Assembly: GCF_030272615.1 (NCBI RefSeq)
Contig: NC_081408.1
Location: 764,478,173-764,542,172, forward strand
DNA length: 64,000 nt
From: Cryptomeria japonica
Lineage: Eukaryota > Streptophyta > Pinopsida > Cupressales > Cupressaceae
Direction of reading: 5' to 3'
Shown one piece after another: positions 11,930 to 23,015 of the stretch. Under the pieces are notes generated by a model that was not told the origin of the DNA, did not search any database, and saw nothing but the letters and a program-made list of their open reading frames with translations. Position numbers and translations under genes: made by a program. Positions within the stretch are counted from its first letter, which is position 1, and the number at the start of each line of letters is the position of its first letter.

Positions 11930-13121
11930 TGTTATCCTTTTCCAGCTCCTGAACCAACTCAACAATATTAAGGATGTCTTCATGAGTGAAGAATTTTTTG
12001 CCACTATTGAGATGTGTCCCTATTTTGGCTAAATAGTTGGCTATTTTGTTACCTTCTTTGTAACAATGGAAAATTTGGTAGTTTTGAAATGGTTTAGAGA
12101 TTTTCCATGCCTCTGTAAAAATGTACTTAAAACTTCCAATTTGTAATGTCCTTGTTACTCAATGCATCAATTGTAATTAGGGAATCTCTTTCAATAGACA
12201 ACTGAGAGGTATTTGATCTTCTAGCTAGCTTAAGGCCAATTAATAAAGCATTAACTTCTAATAAGTTATTGTTCCCTTTGAAATCTTAGTTGCCATTGCT
12301 ATTATTACCTCTCCTATGTGGGTCCTTAGGATACATCCTACCCCAAAAGGCCTTGGATTTCCTTTTGCAACACCATCAAAGTTTAGCATAATGAAATTGG
12401 GTGCAGGGAAAAGGATTCCATTTAATCAAGTTCTATTTGGTGTATTGGAAAGATTGTTCAATAGCCTCCACTTGATTGTAAAATAAATTTGTTTACATTT
12501 GGACAGAAGGTGAGAATCCCATGAAGTGAATATTGTAGTGAAGCTTTCATTCCTCAACATGAATGCTCTAACATTTTCTGAGATAAAAGTCTCCATCCCT
12601 TTAATTACTTTGTCAACCGATTGGGGTTGTACTCTGAAGATCCTTTTATTTCTCCCCCACCACAAACTCTATATTAAAATTGGAGAAGAGAATTTTCAAA
12701 TAATTGTAAAAAAGGATTCTTGATGAAGCAAAGGCTAGAAATCTAGGACATCCAATAGAAATTTTGGGAGAGGGGATACCCAACTTAGTTTTTTTCTAAA
12801 GCCATTCCTAACATTATTGAGAGAAAGGAAATTGTAGCAGAAGATGGTTAGTAGTTTCCACATGAGAATTGTAGAGTTTTTCAAACTATAGCCAAATTGA
12901 GTTGCTTCAATCTAATGAAAGAAAAGTTCTCATGACCTTAACCTCCCCTTCAGGCATGCATAATTTGTGAAGAAATCCCTTTTTTGGGGTTTTCCACATG
13001 GAAGCCTTGTGGAAAAACAAAGAGGCAATGAAGAGAAGTTGTAAAGACTCCCCCAGTATGCCGGTGTCAAAGGATTAAACAATGTTTCTCGTGCCTCCCC
13101 TAAAAACTTTTGAGTTCACAA
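11930..13121 (-). pseudogene. Second LINE, 3' fragment: zf-RVT remnant and RNase H
   Basis: Read on the minus strand, 12430-11930 gives a plant LINE RNase H: 'LNFDGVAKGNP' (Asp), 'LLEVNALLIGL' (Glu), 'IERDSLITI' (Asp) and 'EGNKIANYLAK', where the last Asp is replaced by Asn. Upstream (12665-12426) is 'WWGRNKRIF', the usual link between zf-RVT and RNase H, and further up a decayed Cys/His region. It differs in sequence from the LINE at 5.5-11.4 kb, so it is a separate insertion. Copia A is inserted at 13122, and I could not follow the LINE beyond it with confidence. Confidence 0.72.
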
Positions 13122-13126
13122 GAAGA
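13122..13126. repeat. Target-site duplication of A, left copy
   Basis: GAAGA, identical to 20846-20850 on the other side of the element. Confidence 0.9.
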
Positions 13127-14653
13127 TGTTAGCATTTGGCATTATAACAGACAATAAGAGATTGTTGGCATTTCAATAAGGATATTGAGAAGGTTGTTGA
13201 TGATTATGGATATAACTGATTAAGGATGCTTATTGTCTTAATATTATTATTTTGTCATTGATGTCAAGAAATTGATTTTCTAATTCAGTATGATGTTGCC
13301 ATATCTTGAGAAGTATGATTTGATGAGTATAAAGATGTCGGTAAAAGACACAGAAAGAATATGATGGATAAGGGGAGAAATAAGTTATTCAATGGGCAAC
13401 TATTACTGAGTGAGACAATGATGAGATCATGATGTTTAAATTGTTTTGATATCATACATATGTTATTGATTGAAAGGTTAATACTATACTATGTTACCGA
13501 GCAAAGAACCTAGTCGGTAAACCCTAAGGAACCTAGTCAGTAAACTCTAAGGTTATCGCTATCGGTTAATGAAGGCAGAATGTCTATCGAGCGAAGTTTA
13601 GTATTTATCGAGTTGCAACCGAGTAATAACAGAATGCATTAAATGAATAAAAGCATTATTTAATGAAGGAAGCTGATGAGCTGACTATGATTAAATGATT
13701 GGTATGCCGTGAATGAAGTTTGTTAAAGAATCTATGGCAAAGGAAAATCAGCAGGAAGATCTACAGCTTAGATTGAACCGCAATACCCTAGCACAAGTTC
13801 CAAGAAATGTATGCAAGTTCCAACGTGGGGTAAAAAGTTTTCAGATCGAAGGATACATTGAACCTAGTCAAAGTTTGAAGATTTGATGGCTATGATTGAT
13901 CATGGGAAATGTGATCAAGGAGATTAAGTGGTTGGCGAATTGTTTATAAATAGGGAACTGCTAATAAACAATGCATGCGGGCAAGTGTATGCACAAGGAT
14001 GCTACATAGTGATTACCGAGCACAGAAGCTTGAAGTCCTATTTTGAATAAACAAAGTATAGAGCCCAGCAGATGGACAAGATTAATTCTATATCTATATT
14101 GTATTGAGCAAATAAGAATCTGCTTTAGCATTTTAGATGTGAAGTTGCAGATAGATTTTTATTACTGTTATTTTGTGAAAGTGACAGAAAATCTCTTAAC
14201 CGAGTGGACTTAACAGTCTTATTTGTAAAACCTTCTAGCAAAGTGACATTCTGATTGAGTGTTTGAAATCCTTTAACAAGGTCACTTCTAACAAGGCGAA
14301 GATCCTAACAGATCTGAGGGAAATCCCTTACCTGGGTCACATCTAGCAATGTGTTTGTAATCTTTAACAGGATTCACTTTTAACCAAGCATACTCTAGAA
14401 GAGTATATTTCTTAGAGGGTCCGAAATCCCACAGTGGTTTTTTCCTATTTGTGTTTCCATGTTAAATATGGTGTTATGATGTTTATATGCTTTTGAGTTT
14501 GCATGTTTACCAGTTTTGGTTATATTACTAAAGTATATGTTACTGAGGTTGAATCTGATGTTTTTATGGAAGATTAAGTTTGTATGGTTCACCCTCCCCT
14601 CTCATCTTGTTGGCTATTGGATCTGTACTTATCTTTAAGTATCAGAACTATCA
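13127..14653 (+). repeat. 5' LTR of Copia A
   Basis: TGTTAGCATTTGG...ACTATCA, 1,527 bp. A 16-bp piece of the PPT/LTR junction (GAGATTGTTGGCATTT) recurs inside the LTR at 13158-13173. ACCGAG and TCGGT motifs are frequent. The C-rich box is at about 14586-14604. Confidence 0.93.
13945..13952 (+). promoter_or_regulatory. TATA box of the A LTR
   Basis: TATAAATA about 820 bp into the LTR, repeated at 20128-20135 in the 3' copy. Likely the Pol II promoter of the element RNA. Confidence 0.6.
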
Positions 14654-14671
14654 ATTGGTTCAGAGCTTTGG
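14654..14671 (+). other. Primer-binding site of Copia A
   Basis: ATTGGTTCAGAGCTTTGG directly after the 5' LTR. It resembles TGGTATCAGAGC, the initiator-Met tRNA site of plant Copia elements, with one base missing. Confidence 0.75.
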
Positions 14672-14717
14672 ACTTCGGAAGGAAAAGTTTAAAGGTACTT
14701 GAGGCAAAGATCCAAAG

Positions 14718-15790
14718 ATGTATAAGAGGGATGCACCAAAGCTGAACAAATCAAGTTTCTCTACATGGTAGAAAAGGATGAAGCTGCACCTATCAGGAGT
14801 TGGAGAATATTCTGTATATTATCTGGAGAATGATTTCATCACACCAAGCACCTATCCATTGACAATGGAAGAGATAAAAGCAAACCAAGAACATATCTAA
14901 GCAATGATTGAAATAACATCTGCATTGACCGATTCAGAGTTTAATGATCTAGAAGGCTGCAATGATGCAAAGGCAATGTGGGACAAGCTCATATCACTGT
15001 ATGGAGGAGATGAACATGTTCAAAGAGAAAAAGTGGATAGTCTAAGAGGACAACTTGAATCTATGAGGATGAATGAAGGTGAAGACATAACCCAGTACAA
15101 TACAAGACTAAAGGAGATTGTCAATCAAATCAAAGGAGCAGGTGGAACTATTGAATAAAAGGATATAACAAGTAAGTTGTTAAGAACCCTTCTACTGACT
15201 TATGCAATCCGAGTCTCTGCAATCAATGAATTGAGGTTTGTACCTAATATGCCAGTTTCTTTAGATGCTACTATTGGTAAGCTACATGCATTTGAGTTAA
15301 GTAACTTTGATAACAGTGGGTCATCGATAAATAAAGTTGAATCTGCATTTAGTTCTTTTCATCTTGATGAATCTAATGATTACAATGAAAGAAAGTATAA
15401 GTACTTTGAAGGAGATCATAGTGGAGCAAGTGAAAGATTTCGTAAGAACATGGAGGAAGTACACAAACTGTATGAGGAAATCATAAAGCAAGAATATTTT
15501 GAAGCACTATTAGCCAGAAGGTTACCGAGAGGCAAAGGTAAGTATAAAGGAAAACTACCTTTGAAATGTTTCAATTGTGATAAGATAGGACATATGGCTT
15601 CTAACTGTCCTGACAAAGATTCTACTGAAAAGAGAGATTACCGAGATGATAGACAGAAAGATAATCAGTACAGAGGACACCGAGACTTCAGAAGAAGAGA
15701 TAGAAAGTCATGCTTAATAGCCGATGAGGAATCCAATGATGATAAATCAGATGAAACTGATACAGATGAAGTAGTTTATGTGGCTATCAA
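14718..15790 (+). pseudogene. gag of Copia A
   Basis: Starts at the ATG at 14718 ('MYKRDAPKLNKSSFSTW') and runs in one frame with stops near 14769, 14899 and 15156. The region around 14930-15150 ('FNDLEGCNDAKAMWDKL', 'YNTRLKEIVNQIKG') is the UBN2/retrotran_gag fold of plant Copia Gag. A CCHC knuckle, 'CFNCDKIGHMASNC', lies near 15568-15609, followed by a charged Asp/Glu/Arg stretch. Gag would package element RNA in virus-like particles. The stop at 14899 follows 'EHI', where Gln is usual (CAA to TAA). Confidence 0.85.
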
Positions 15791-17345
15791 AGATGGATCA
15801 GATGAAGAAAGGTATGAAGAAAAAGCCCTAATATCTCACATAAATACTAATGATTCTTGGATCATAGATAGTGGATGCTCACATCACATGACAGGTGATA
15901 AACACAAGTTTGTTATGTTAGAAGACTATGATGGAGGCTATGTAAGATTTGGTAATGATGCACCATATTCGGTAAGAGGTAAAGGGTCCATAACACTTCT
16001 TGACAATGCAAGATGCAATGATGTTATTTGGGTTGAAGGTTTGAAATACAATTTGTTGAGTGTAGCACAGCTAAACAACACAAGATATCAAATAGAATTT
16101 CAGAAAGGAATTGCCAAAGTTCATAACAAGAATGGAAAGTTAGCTGCTATCGAGACACAAACAAAAGGTAATACATTTCATCTTGACTCAACTCGGAATA
16201 AATGTTTGTATGCAAAGATAGATGATACCTGGTTATGGCATAAAAGGTTTTGTCATGTAAATTTTGATAATTTGATCAAAACAAGCAAGAAGCACTGAGT
16301 AAGAGGTCTACCGAGTCTTGAAAAACCTGAGAATGCTATGTGCCGAGGATGCCAGATGGGTAAAATGACAAGATCAAGCTTTACAAGTAAGTCTTACACC
16401 TCTAAGAGAATTTTAGATCTTGTGCACACTGATCTTTGTGGTCCTATGAAAGTTCAAAGTTATTATGGTGACAAATATTTAATATTATTTGTGGATGATT
16501 ACTCAAGGATGATGTCAGTAATGTTTTTAAAAGAAAAATCAGAAGCTTTTCAAATGTTTAAATGGACAAGGCAAGAGTTGAAAATGAAAGAGGAAGACAA
16601 CTGAAATGTCTTAGATCAGATAGAGGAGGAGAGTTCACATCTAATGAGTTCAACTTATTCTACAATGATCATGGTATAAAAAGACAAGTCTCTGCACTGG
16701 GAAATCCACAACAAAATGGAATTGTTGAGAGAAGAAACAGATCTATTGTGGATTTTGCCAAAACCTTGATGATTGAAAAGAAAGTACCACAAACATTTTG
16801 GAGAGAAGCAATAAGCACAACAGTTTACACCCTGAACCGAATACAACTGAAGAAAGGTACTTTGAAGACACCATATGAAATCTGGTATGACAAGAAACCT
16901 AATGTAAGTTATTTTAAAATCTTTGGAAGTAGATTCTATGTACACAAGGATGATAGAAATGGCAAGTTTGATCATAAAAGTGAAGAAGGAACATTTCTTG
17001 GTTATTCTTCTAGAAGTAAAGCATTTAAATGTCTGATCAAATCATCTAACAAAATAGTAGAAAGTGCAAATGTGAAAATTGATGAATTTGCAGAAAGAAA
17101 TGATGAAGTAAATTCCAAGGAACCAAAAGATTATGATGAATTTGTCTATGTTCAACCGACAAGTCTTACCGAGAGAACTGTTGAAGGAAATGAAGAGAAT
17201 ATCCAGTTACTGAGTGATGAAGAAGATCATACAGAGCCTACCGAGCCTGTATTAGCCAAGTATGTCAGAAGACATCATGCACCAAGTCATATTATAGGAG
17301 ATAAGGATGATCCAGTGATGACAAGGAACAAACTAAGACAACACA
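15791..17345 (+). pseudogene. Protease and integrase of Copia A
   Basis: The protease active site is 'WIIDSGCSHHMTG' near 15858. The gag-pre-integrase region has 'WLWHKRFCHVNFDNL' and 'CRGCQMGKM', the His/Cys zinc site, with a stop near 16296. The integrase core keeps all three acidic residues: 'LVHTDLCGP' (Asp) near 16420, 'RSDRGGEF' (Asp) near 16615 and 'QQNGIVERRN' (Glu) near 16713. A one-base indel near 16560-16600 moves the second half to another frame, and the original frame returns near 17345. 'GTFLGYSSRSKAFKC' marks the C-terminal region. The protein would process Gag-Pol and insert cDNA. Confidence 0.9.
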
Positions 17346-18899
17346 TGTCTGATATTTGAATTTGAATTGAGAATAGTGAAAGAGGCATTTAACAGTGAAG
17401 ATTAGATAAATGCTATGACATAAGAGATTGATCAAATCAAGAAGAATGACACATGGACACTAATCCCAAGACCAAAGGACAAAATTGTAATCGGTACAAA
17501 ATAGATTTTCAGAAACAAGCTGAATGAAAAAGGAGAGGTCATTTGAAATAAAGCAAGACTAGTTTGCAAAGGTTATGCCCAAGAAGAAAGAATTGATTAT
17601 GGTGAGACTTTTGCACCTGTAGCAAGACTTGAAGGAGTAAGAACATTGTTGGCATATGTTGCTTACAAAACTTTCAAGGTATATCAAATGGATGTCAAAT
17701 CTGCATTTCTGAATGGAGTATTAGACGAAGAAGTTTTTATTGAACAACCTGAAGGATTTGCTGAAGACAATAATAAAGATCAGGTATGTAAATTGAACAA
17801 AGCTTTATATGGTATGAAACAAGCACCTAGAGCATGGTATGAAAGATTGCACTCTTATTTGATTAAGATTGGTTTTATAAGGACAAGTGAGAACAACAAT
17901 ATGTACATGAAGAATGATGAAAATGGAATACTGATCTCAGTCATATTTGTTGATGATATTATATTTTGTGGGAATGACTCTCTATGTAAAAACTTTGGAA
18001 ATGAAATGAGCAAATAATTTGAGATGTCATTAATCGGCGAGATAAAGTATTTTATAGGTTTACAAATACTACAAATGAAAGATGAGATTTTCATTACTCA
18101 ATCCAAGTACATAAAGGAAATCTTGAAGAAATTTGGAATGGAGGATTCAAAACCAGTAAGTACTCCTATGACTACCAACTGTAAACTATCAAAGAATGAT
18201 GAATCTGCATCTGTTGATGAGACACTTTACCGATCCATGATTGGAAAGTTGCAATATGTTGTTCACAGTAGGCCAGACATAGCACATGCAGTAGGTATAG
18301 TTGCAAGATTCTCTGCAGATCCTAAGGAAACACACATGACAACAATCAAAAGAATTTTTAGATACTTGAAAGGCATTCAAGTCTATGGCTTAGTATATCA
18401 GAAAAGAAATGATTTTGATTTAAAAGTTTATACTAATACTGATTGGGCAGGCAACATTGATGATAGAAAAAGCACAAGTGGAGGAGCTTTCTTTTTAGGA
18501 GAAAGACTAGTGAGTTGGCTTAGCAAGAAATAAGGATGTGTTTCACAGTCAACAGTAGAAGATGAATACGTTGCTGCAGCACTGAATTGTACTAACATAG
18601 CATGGATCAAATAACTGTTGGAAGGTGTAAATGAGAAAGTTACCGAGCGAGTAACTATATTTTGTGACAATACTAGTGCCATTAACATTTCAAAGGATCT
18701 TGTTATGCACTCTAAGACAAAGCACATCTCTATCAAATATCATTATCTTAGAGAAGAAGCTCAAGAGAAGAAAGTGGTGTTGGAGTATGTTAGCACAAAG
18801 GAAAAAATAGAAGATATCTTCATCAAGCCATTGCCAAGGGACAGTTTTGAGTATCTCAGAAGTAAGTTAGGGATCCTACCCCTATCTTCTACTCACTGA
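17346..18899 (+). pseudogene. Reverse transcriptase and RNase H of Copia A
   Basis: RT motifs in order: '[11 protein letters not shown]', '[12 protein letters not shown]', '[11 protein letters not shown]' and the catalytic 'FVDDIIF' near 17947. Then 'PVSTPM', 'GKLQYVVHSRPDIAHAV' and RNase H, 'VYTNTDWAGNIDDRKSTSGG'. The usual C-terminus, 'KPLPRDSFEYLRSKLGIL', ends at 18899. Premature stops occur at 17502 (TAG where Trp is usual), 18015, 18531 (TAA where Gln is usual) and 18612 (TAA where Gln is usual). All other core motifs remain, so decay is recent and mostly by point change. Confidence 0.92.
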
Positions 18900-19128
18900 T
18901 CGAGTTCGGTGAAAGCATCAATTCAATGACTCTACAAAATATCTTTTAGGAGTTGATACTGATTTACACACTTTAGGATGTTTTCTAAAGGTGTATAGGA
19001 AACAATTCAGGGAATAGGAATTGAAGACATAATGCTCTGACCGAGACTAAGTTGACACATAATAGCAGGAAATCACTTCATACAGGAAGAAATTATGTTT
19101 TAGTTCTTTACTTTTTGGCATTGTTGTC

Positions 19129-19308
19129 AAAGGGGGAGAAGACTGGAGAAGACTGGAGAAAAGAAGAAAAGAAAGACTGAAGAAGAGGAGAAGACTAATG
19201 TATGGGGGAGAATTTTGATGATAGAAGGAGAGCATTTTAGTTTCTCACAACAATCTGAATCAATTAGGTCAAATCAATTGGTTTTGCCATCAATACCAAA
19301 GGGGGAGA
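19129..19308 (+). promoter_or_regulatory. Repeated polypurine tracts of Copia A
   Basis: AAAGGGGGAGAA at 19129-19140, GGGGGAGAA at 19204-19212 and AAAGGGGGAGA at 19298-19308; the last abuts the 3' LTR. Multiple tracts are a Sirevirus trait. Confidence 0.75.
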
Positions 19309-19309
19309 T

Positions 19310-20845
19310 TGTTGGCATTTGGCATTATAACAGACAATAAGAGATTGTTGGCATTTCAATAAGGATATTGAGAAGGTTGTTGATGATTATGGATATAACT
19401 GATTAAGGATGCTTACTGTCTTAATATTATTATTTTATCATTGATGTCAAGAAATTGATTTTCTAATTCAGAATGATGTTGCCATATCTTGAGAAGTATG
19501 ATTTGATGAGTATAAAGATGTCGGTAAAAGACATAGAAAGAATATGATGGATAAGGGGAGAAATAAGTTATTCAATGGGCAACTATTACTGAGTGAGACA
19601 ATGATGAGATCATGATGTTTAAATTGTTTTGATATCATACATATGTTATTGATTGAAAGGTTAATACTATACTATGTTACCGAGCAAAGAACCTAGTCAG
19701 TAAACCCTAAGGAACCTAGTCGGTAAACCCTAAGGTTATCACTATCGGTTAATGAAGGTAGAGTGTCTATCGAGTGAAGTTTAGTATTTACAGAGTTGCA
19801 ACCGAATAATAATAGAATGCATTAAATGAATAAAAGCATTATTTAATGAAGGAAGTTGATGAGCTAGCTATGATTAAATGATTGGTATGCTGTGAATGAA
19901 GTTTGTTAAAGAATCTATGGCAAAGGAAAATCGACAGGAAGATCTACAACTTAGATTGAACTGCAATACCCTAGCACAAGTTCCAAGAAATGTCTGCAAG
20001 TTCCAAGGTGAGGTAAAACATTTTCAGATCGAAGGGTACATTGAACCTGGTCAAAGTTTGAAGATCTGATGGCTATGATTGATCATGGGAAATGTGATCA
20101 AGGAGATTAAGTGGTTGGCGAATTGTTTATAAATAGGGAACTGTTGATAAACAATGCATGCGGGCAAGTGTATGCACAGTGATGCTGCATAGTGATTACC
20201 GAGCACAAAAGCTTGAAGACCTGTTTTGAATAAACAAAGTATAGAGCCCAGCAGATGGACAAGATTAATTCTATATCTATATTGTATTGAGAAAATAAGA
20301 ATCTGCTTTAGCATTTTAGATGTGAAGTTGCAGATAGATTTTTATTATTATTATTTTGTGAAAGTGACAGAAAATCTCTTAACCAAGTGGACTTAACAGT
20401 CTTATTTGTAAAACCCTCTAGCAAGGTGACATTCTGATTGAGTGTTTGAAATCCTTTAACAAGGTCACTTCTAACAAGGTGAAGATCCTAACAGATCTGA
20501 GGGAAATCCTTTAACCGAGTCACATCTAGCAATGTGTTTGTAATCTTTAATAGGATTTTCTTTTAACCGAGCATACTCTAGAAGAGTATATTTCTTGGTG
20601 GGTCCAAAATCCCACAGTGGTTTTTCCCTATTTGGGTTTCCACGTTAAATTTGGTGTTATGAGTGTTATGATGTTTATATGCTTTTGAGTTTGCATGTTT
20701 ACCAGTTTTGGTTATATTACTCAAGTATATGTTACTGAGGTTGAATCTGATGTTTTTATGGAAGATTAAGTTTGTATGATTCACCCCTTCCTCTCATCTT
20801 GTTGGCCATTGGATCTGTACTTATCTTTAAGTATCAGAACTATTA
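19310..20845 (+). repeat. 3' LTR of Copia A
   Basis: TGTTGGCATTTGG...ACTATTA, 1,536 bp. The terminal CA of the 5' copy reads TA here. TATAAATA is at 20128-20135. Confidence 0.93.
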
Positions 20846-20850
20846 GAAGA
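20846..20850. repeat. Target-site duplication of A, right copy
   Basis: GAAGA, matching 13122-13126. Confidence 0.9.
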
Positions 20851-21939
20851 GCCGCCATGGAAGGCTCTAAGAGACAAAAGCGCACAAACTGGAGCTAGAC
20901 ACGTGGAGGTTGTACACAATTCTAGGCTTAAACCACATAATATTGATCAAGGAATTCTTCCAAGATGACACATGTCTTGGACATGTGCAGGCCCATCAAG
21001 ATAATAAACACTATCAAGAAATTAGAGCAAGGAAATCCACTTGTCAAACAAGTGAGAATTTAATGGGCTTTCAACTAAAAGAGGAAATAGAGTTGCTCCA
21101 TTGGTTGAGAGAAAAATGAATGAACCTAGATACCCAATAGAACAAAAATAGAATCAGACACCCAAAGAGGTTTGTAGTACAAACTGCATGCAATAGCTGT
21201 TTGCTTTGAAATGATTGAATGTCCATGTGTTACTCATGCCTGAGTTAAGGACAAAGAATAAACCAAAAATCCTTCATGCGCGGATGATTACAATAGTTAT
21301 CATGATTTTGTGAACACGTGGCAAACATGCAAAGGAATATTTAGTTGCAAAAATTATTTCATTTTTGAGGATTGATCTCTTTAAAAATCCTCTAAGAATT
21401 TCTATAATAAGGGTTCAACACTTTTGAAAAATAAATTTTTTGTAATCCCTTTTGTTATGAAAAAATAAAAGAATAGCTTAGAGTCATGTAATTTGCATCT
21501 ACGATTTGACCTTAGCATGTTTGTTCTTAGGTTGGGCATTGGACCATGCCTTTTTTTGCCTTTCACTTGCTTTGCTTATGTTGGCATGCTTTGTCCCATT
21601 TTGAGTTAGAAGTAATTGTCGCATACTCATTTCAGCTTCTACAATTCTTATTAAATCTGAAATAATGGCTCATGTAGTGAAATTTACTCTATCATCAATC
21701 TTAGATTAGGAATTAGATTATGCCATTAGGAAGAGAATCTTTTAAGAATTGTTAGTTATTGTGATAACCCTAAAGAATTACCCTGCTTTCCATTGAGCCT
21801 TCGTATGTACTTCCCACAAAAGGATTTAAAACTTTTTCTCTTTGTTTGAGTCACTTTGTACATTTTGTTCTCCTCCCAATAGTGAAGGGTTGTGGTGTAT
21901 TGTTCTCATCTCTAGAAATCAAAGTTTTCTTATAATTCT
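20851..21939. other. Unassigned stretch between A and B
   Basis: No family motif is seen. A weak open frame at 20910-21119 has no recognisable domain. Two short perfect hairpins lie close together: CACATGTCTTGGACATGTG (20969-20987) and CACTTG/CAAGTG (21038-21054). The TA-rich text near 21390-21470 (a TATAATAA-like box, then AATAAA-type strings) could be part of an old LTR, but no partner copy is in the window. Confidence 0.4.
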
Positions 21940-22985
21940 TGTAGACACCTAAAATTAATGTTTAATTAATTTTAGCTTGTCATCATAATTAACCAATTTA
22001 ATTGTGTTAATTCCCTTCTTATTAAGGTTAATTAAATCAAATTTAATCAATCTTGTCACTATAGTCCAATAATTAATTTATCAAATAAATTAATTATTTC
22101 CCTATTCTTTTGAAGTCAACCAAATCATCAAGTCTTCTAAATTCCTCTTAGTTAATTGATTCTAATTAATTAACTTAAGTCACGTGATTCCTACAAATAA
22201 CTTTTCCTAATCCCCACTTAGCCTAATTATTTCTTCCTTAATCATACTTATCATTATTTTCCAATTTTATATTCCTTCACTCATGTCACATCACCTTCGA
22301 TCCTTTCAAGGAAATTTAAATTCCTTGAATCTCCCCATGCATCCTCTTCCCAAGGAATTTTTAATTCTTTTATCCATTTAGTCTTCCCACACATCCTTTA
22401 TTTTGGAATTTTTAATTCATCTCTCCCTTCCCCAAGGAATTTTATATTCCTTTTTATTCTCCCAATCCACCTTGATCCATGTCTTTCATCCAAAATCAAT
22501 TTCAACCCTTCATACCAAAATAAATCTTGGCCCTCCATTGGCCTCCTCCAATCTATAAATTTGAGTCTCATTTCCTCATAGACTACTACATGGAATCTTC
22601 TTCTAATCTTATGCTGCCACTTTCTTCCTCTATCTTCTTCTATCATATCCACATAATGTCCCCATAATATCCAAATAATCCCTCATCCAAGACAAATCCT
22701 TTTTCATCCAAATCTGTCCATTCCCGAGCCATCATAATCCAAATCGAATCCTAATCCACCAATCTTGTTATGTATTTTGAGAGCATTCCACATCCATCAA
22801 GAAGAGGACATACAAACAAGTGGAGCACAAGGGCGCCTCTACTTCATCAAGCTCAATCAGAGGAACAAAAGAGACTTCTCTCTTGCAAGGTGATATTTGT
22901 GTTAGTTTATGCATTTATTTGAACTTTTCATATCTTTGGTATTTACACCAACTTGGTAACCTTGCTTGAGGTTTCCCTTGGTTCA
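21940..22985 (+). repeat. 5' LTR of Gypsy B
   Basis: TGTAGACACC...TTGGTTCA, about 1,046 bp, AT-rich at the start (TTAATTAA-type strings). TATAAAT is at 22554-22560. The right end is placed by analogy with F, where a TTTGG-starting primer site follows. No second copy is in the window, so the ends are provisional. Confidence 0.6.
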
Positions 22986-23015
22986 TTTGGCATGCCTGGT
23001 GGGACCCACGTCCCA
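22986..23015 (+). other. Primer-binding region of Gypsy B
   Basis: TTTGGCATGCCTGGTGGGAC and the following CCACGTCC. The part TGGTGGGACCCACGT resembles the sites of F (TGGTGAACCCGACGT) and E (TGGTGAGCCCGACGT). I cannot name the tRNA. Confidence 0.45.

Larger units (their letters stand above)
13127..20845 (+). mobile_element. Copia element A, complete structure (Sirevirus-like)
   Basis: Two LTRs of 1,527 and 1,536 bp flank gag and pol in Copia order (protease, integrase, RT, RNase H). The 5-bp duplication GAAGA lies at 13122-13126 and 20846-20850. The PBS follows the 5' LTR directly, and the 3' LTR follows a purine tract. LTR divergence is low: four differences in the first ~175 aligned bases. 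The polyprotein has stops and two compensating frame changes, so this copy is not autonomous. It is inserted at the edge of the second LINE fragment. Confidence 0.95.

Noticed and set aside
20910-21119. 69-codon open frame near the hairpins
   Set aside because: No motif, start context or neighbours to support a gene.
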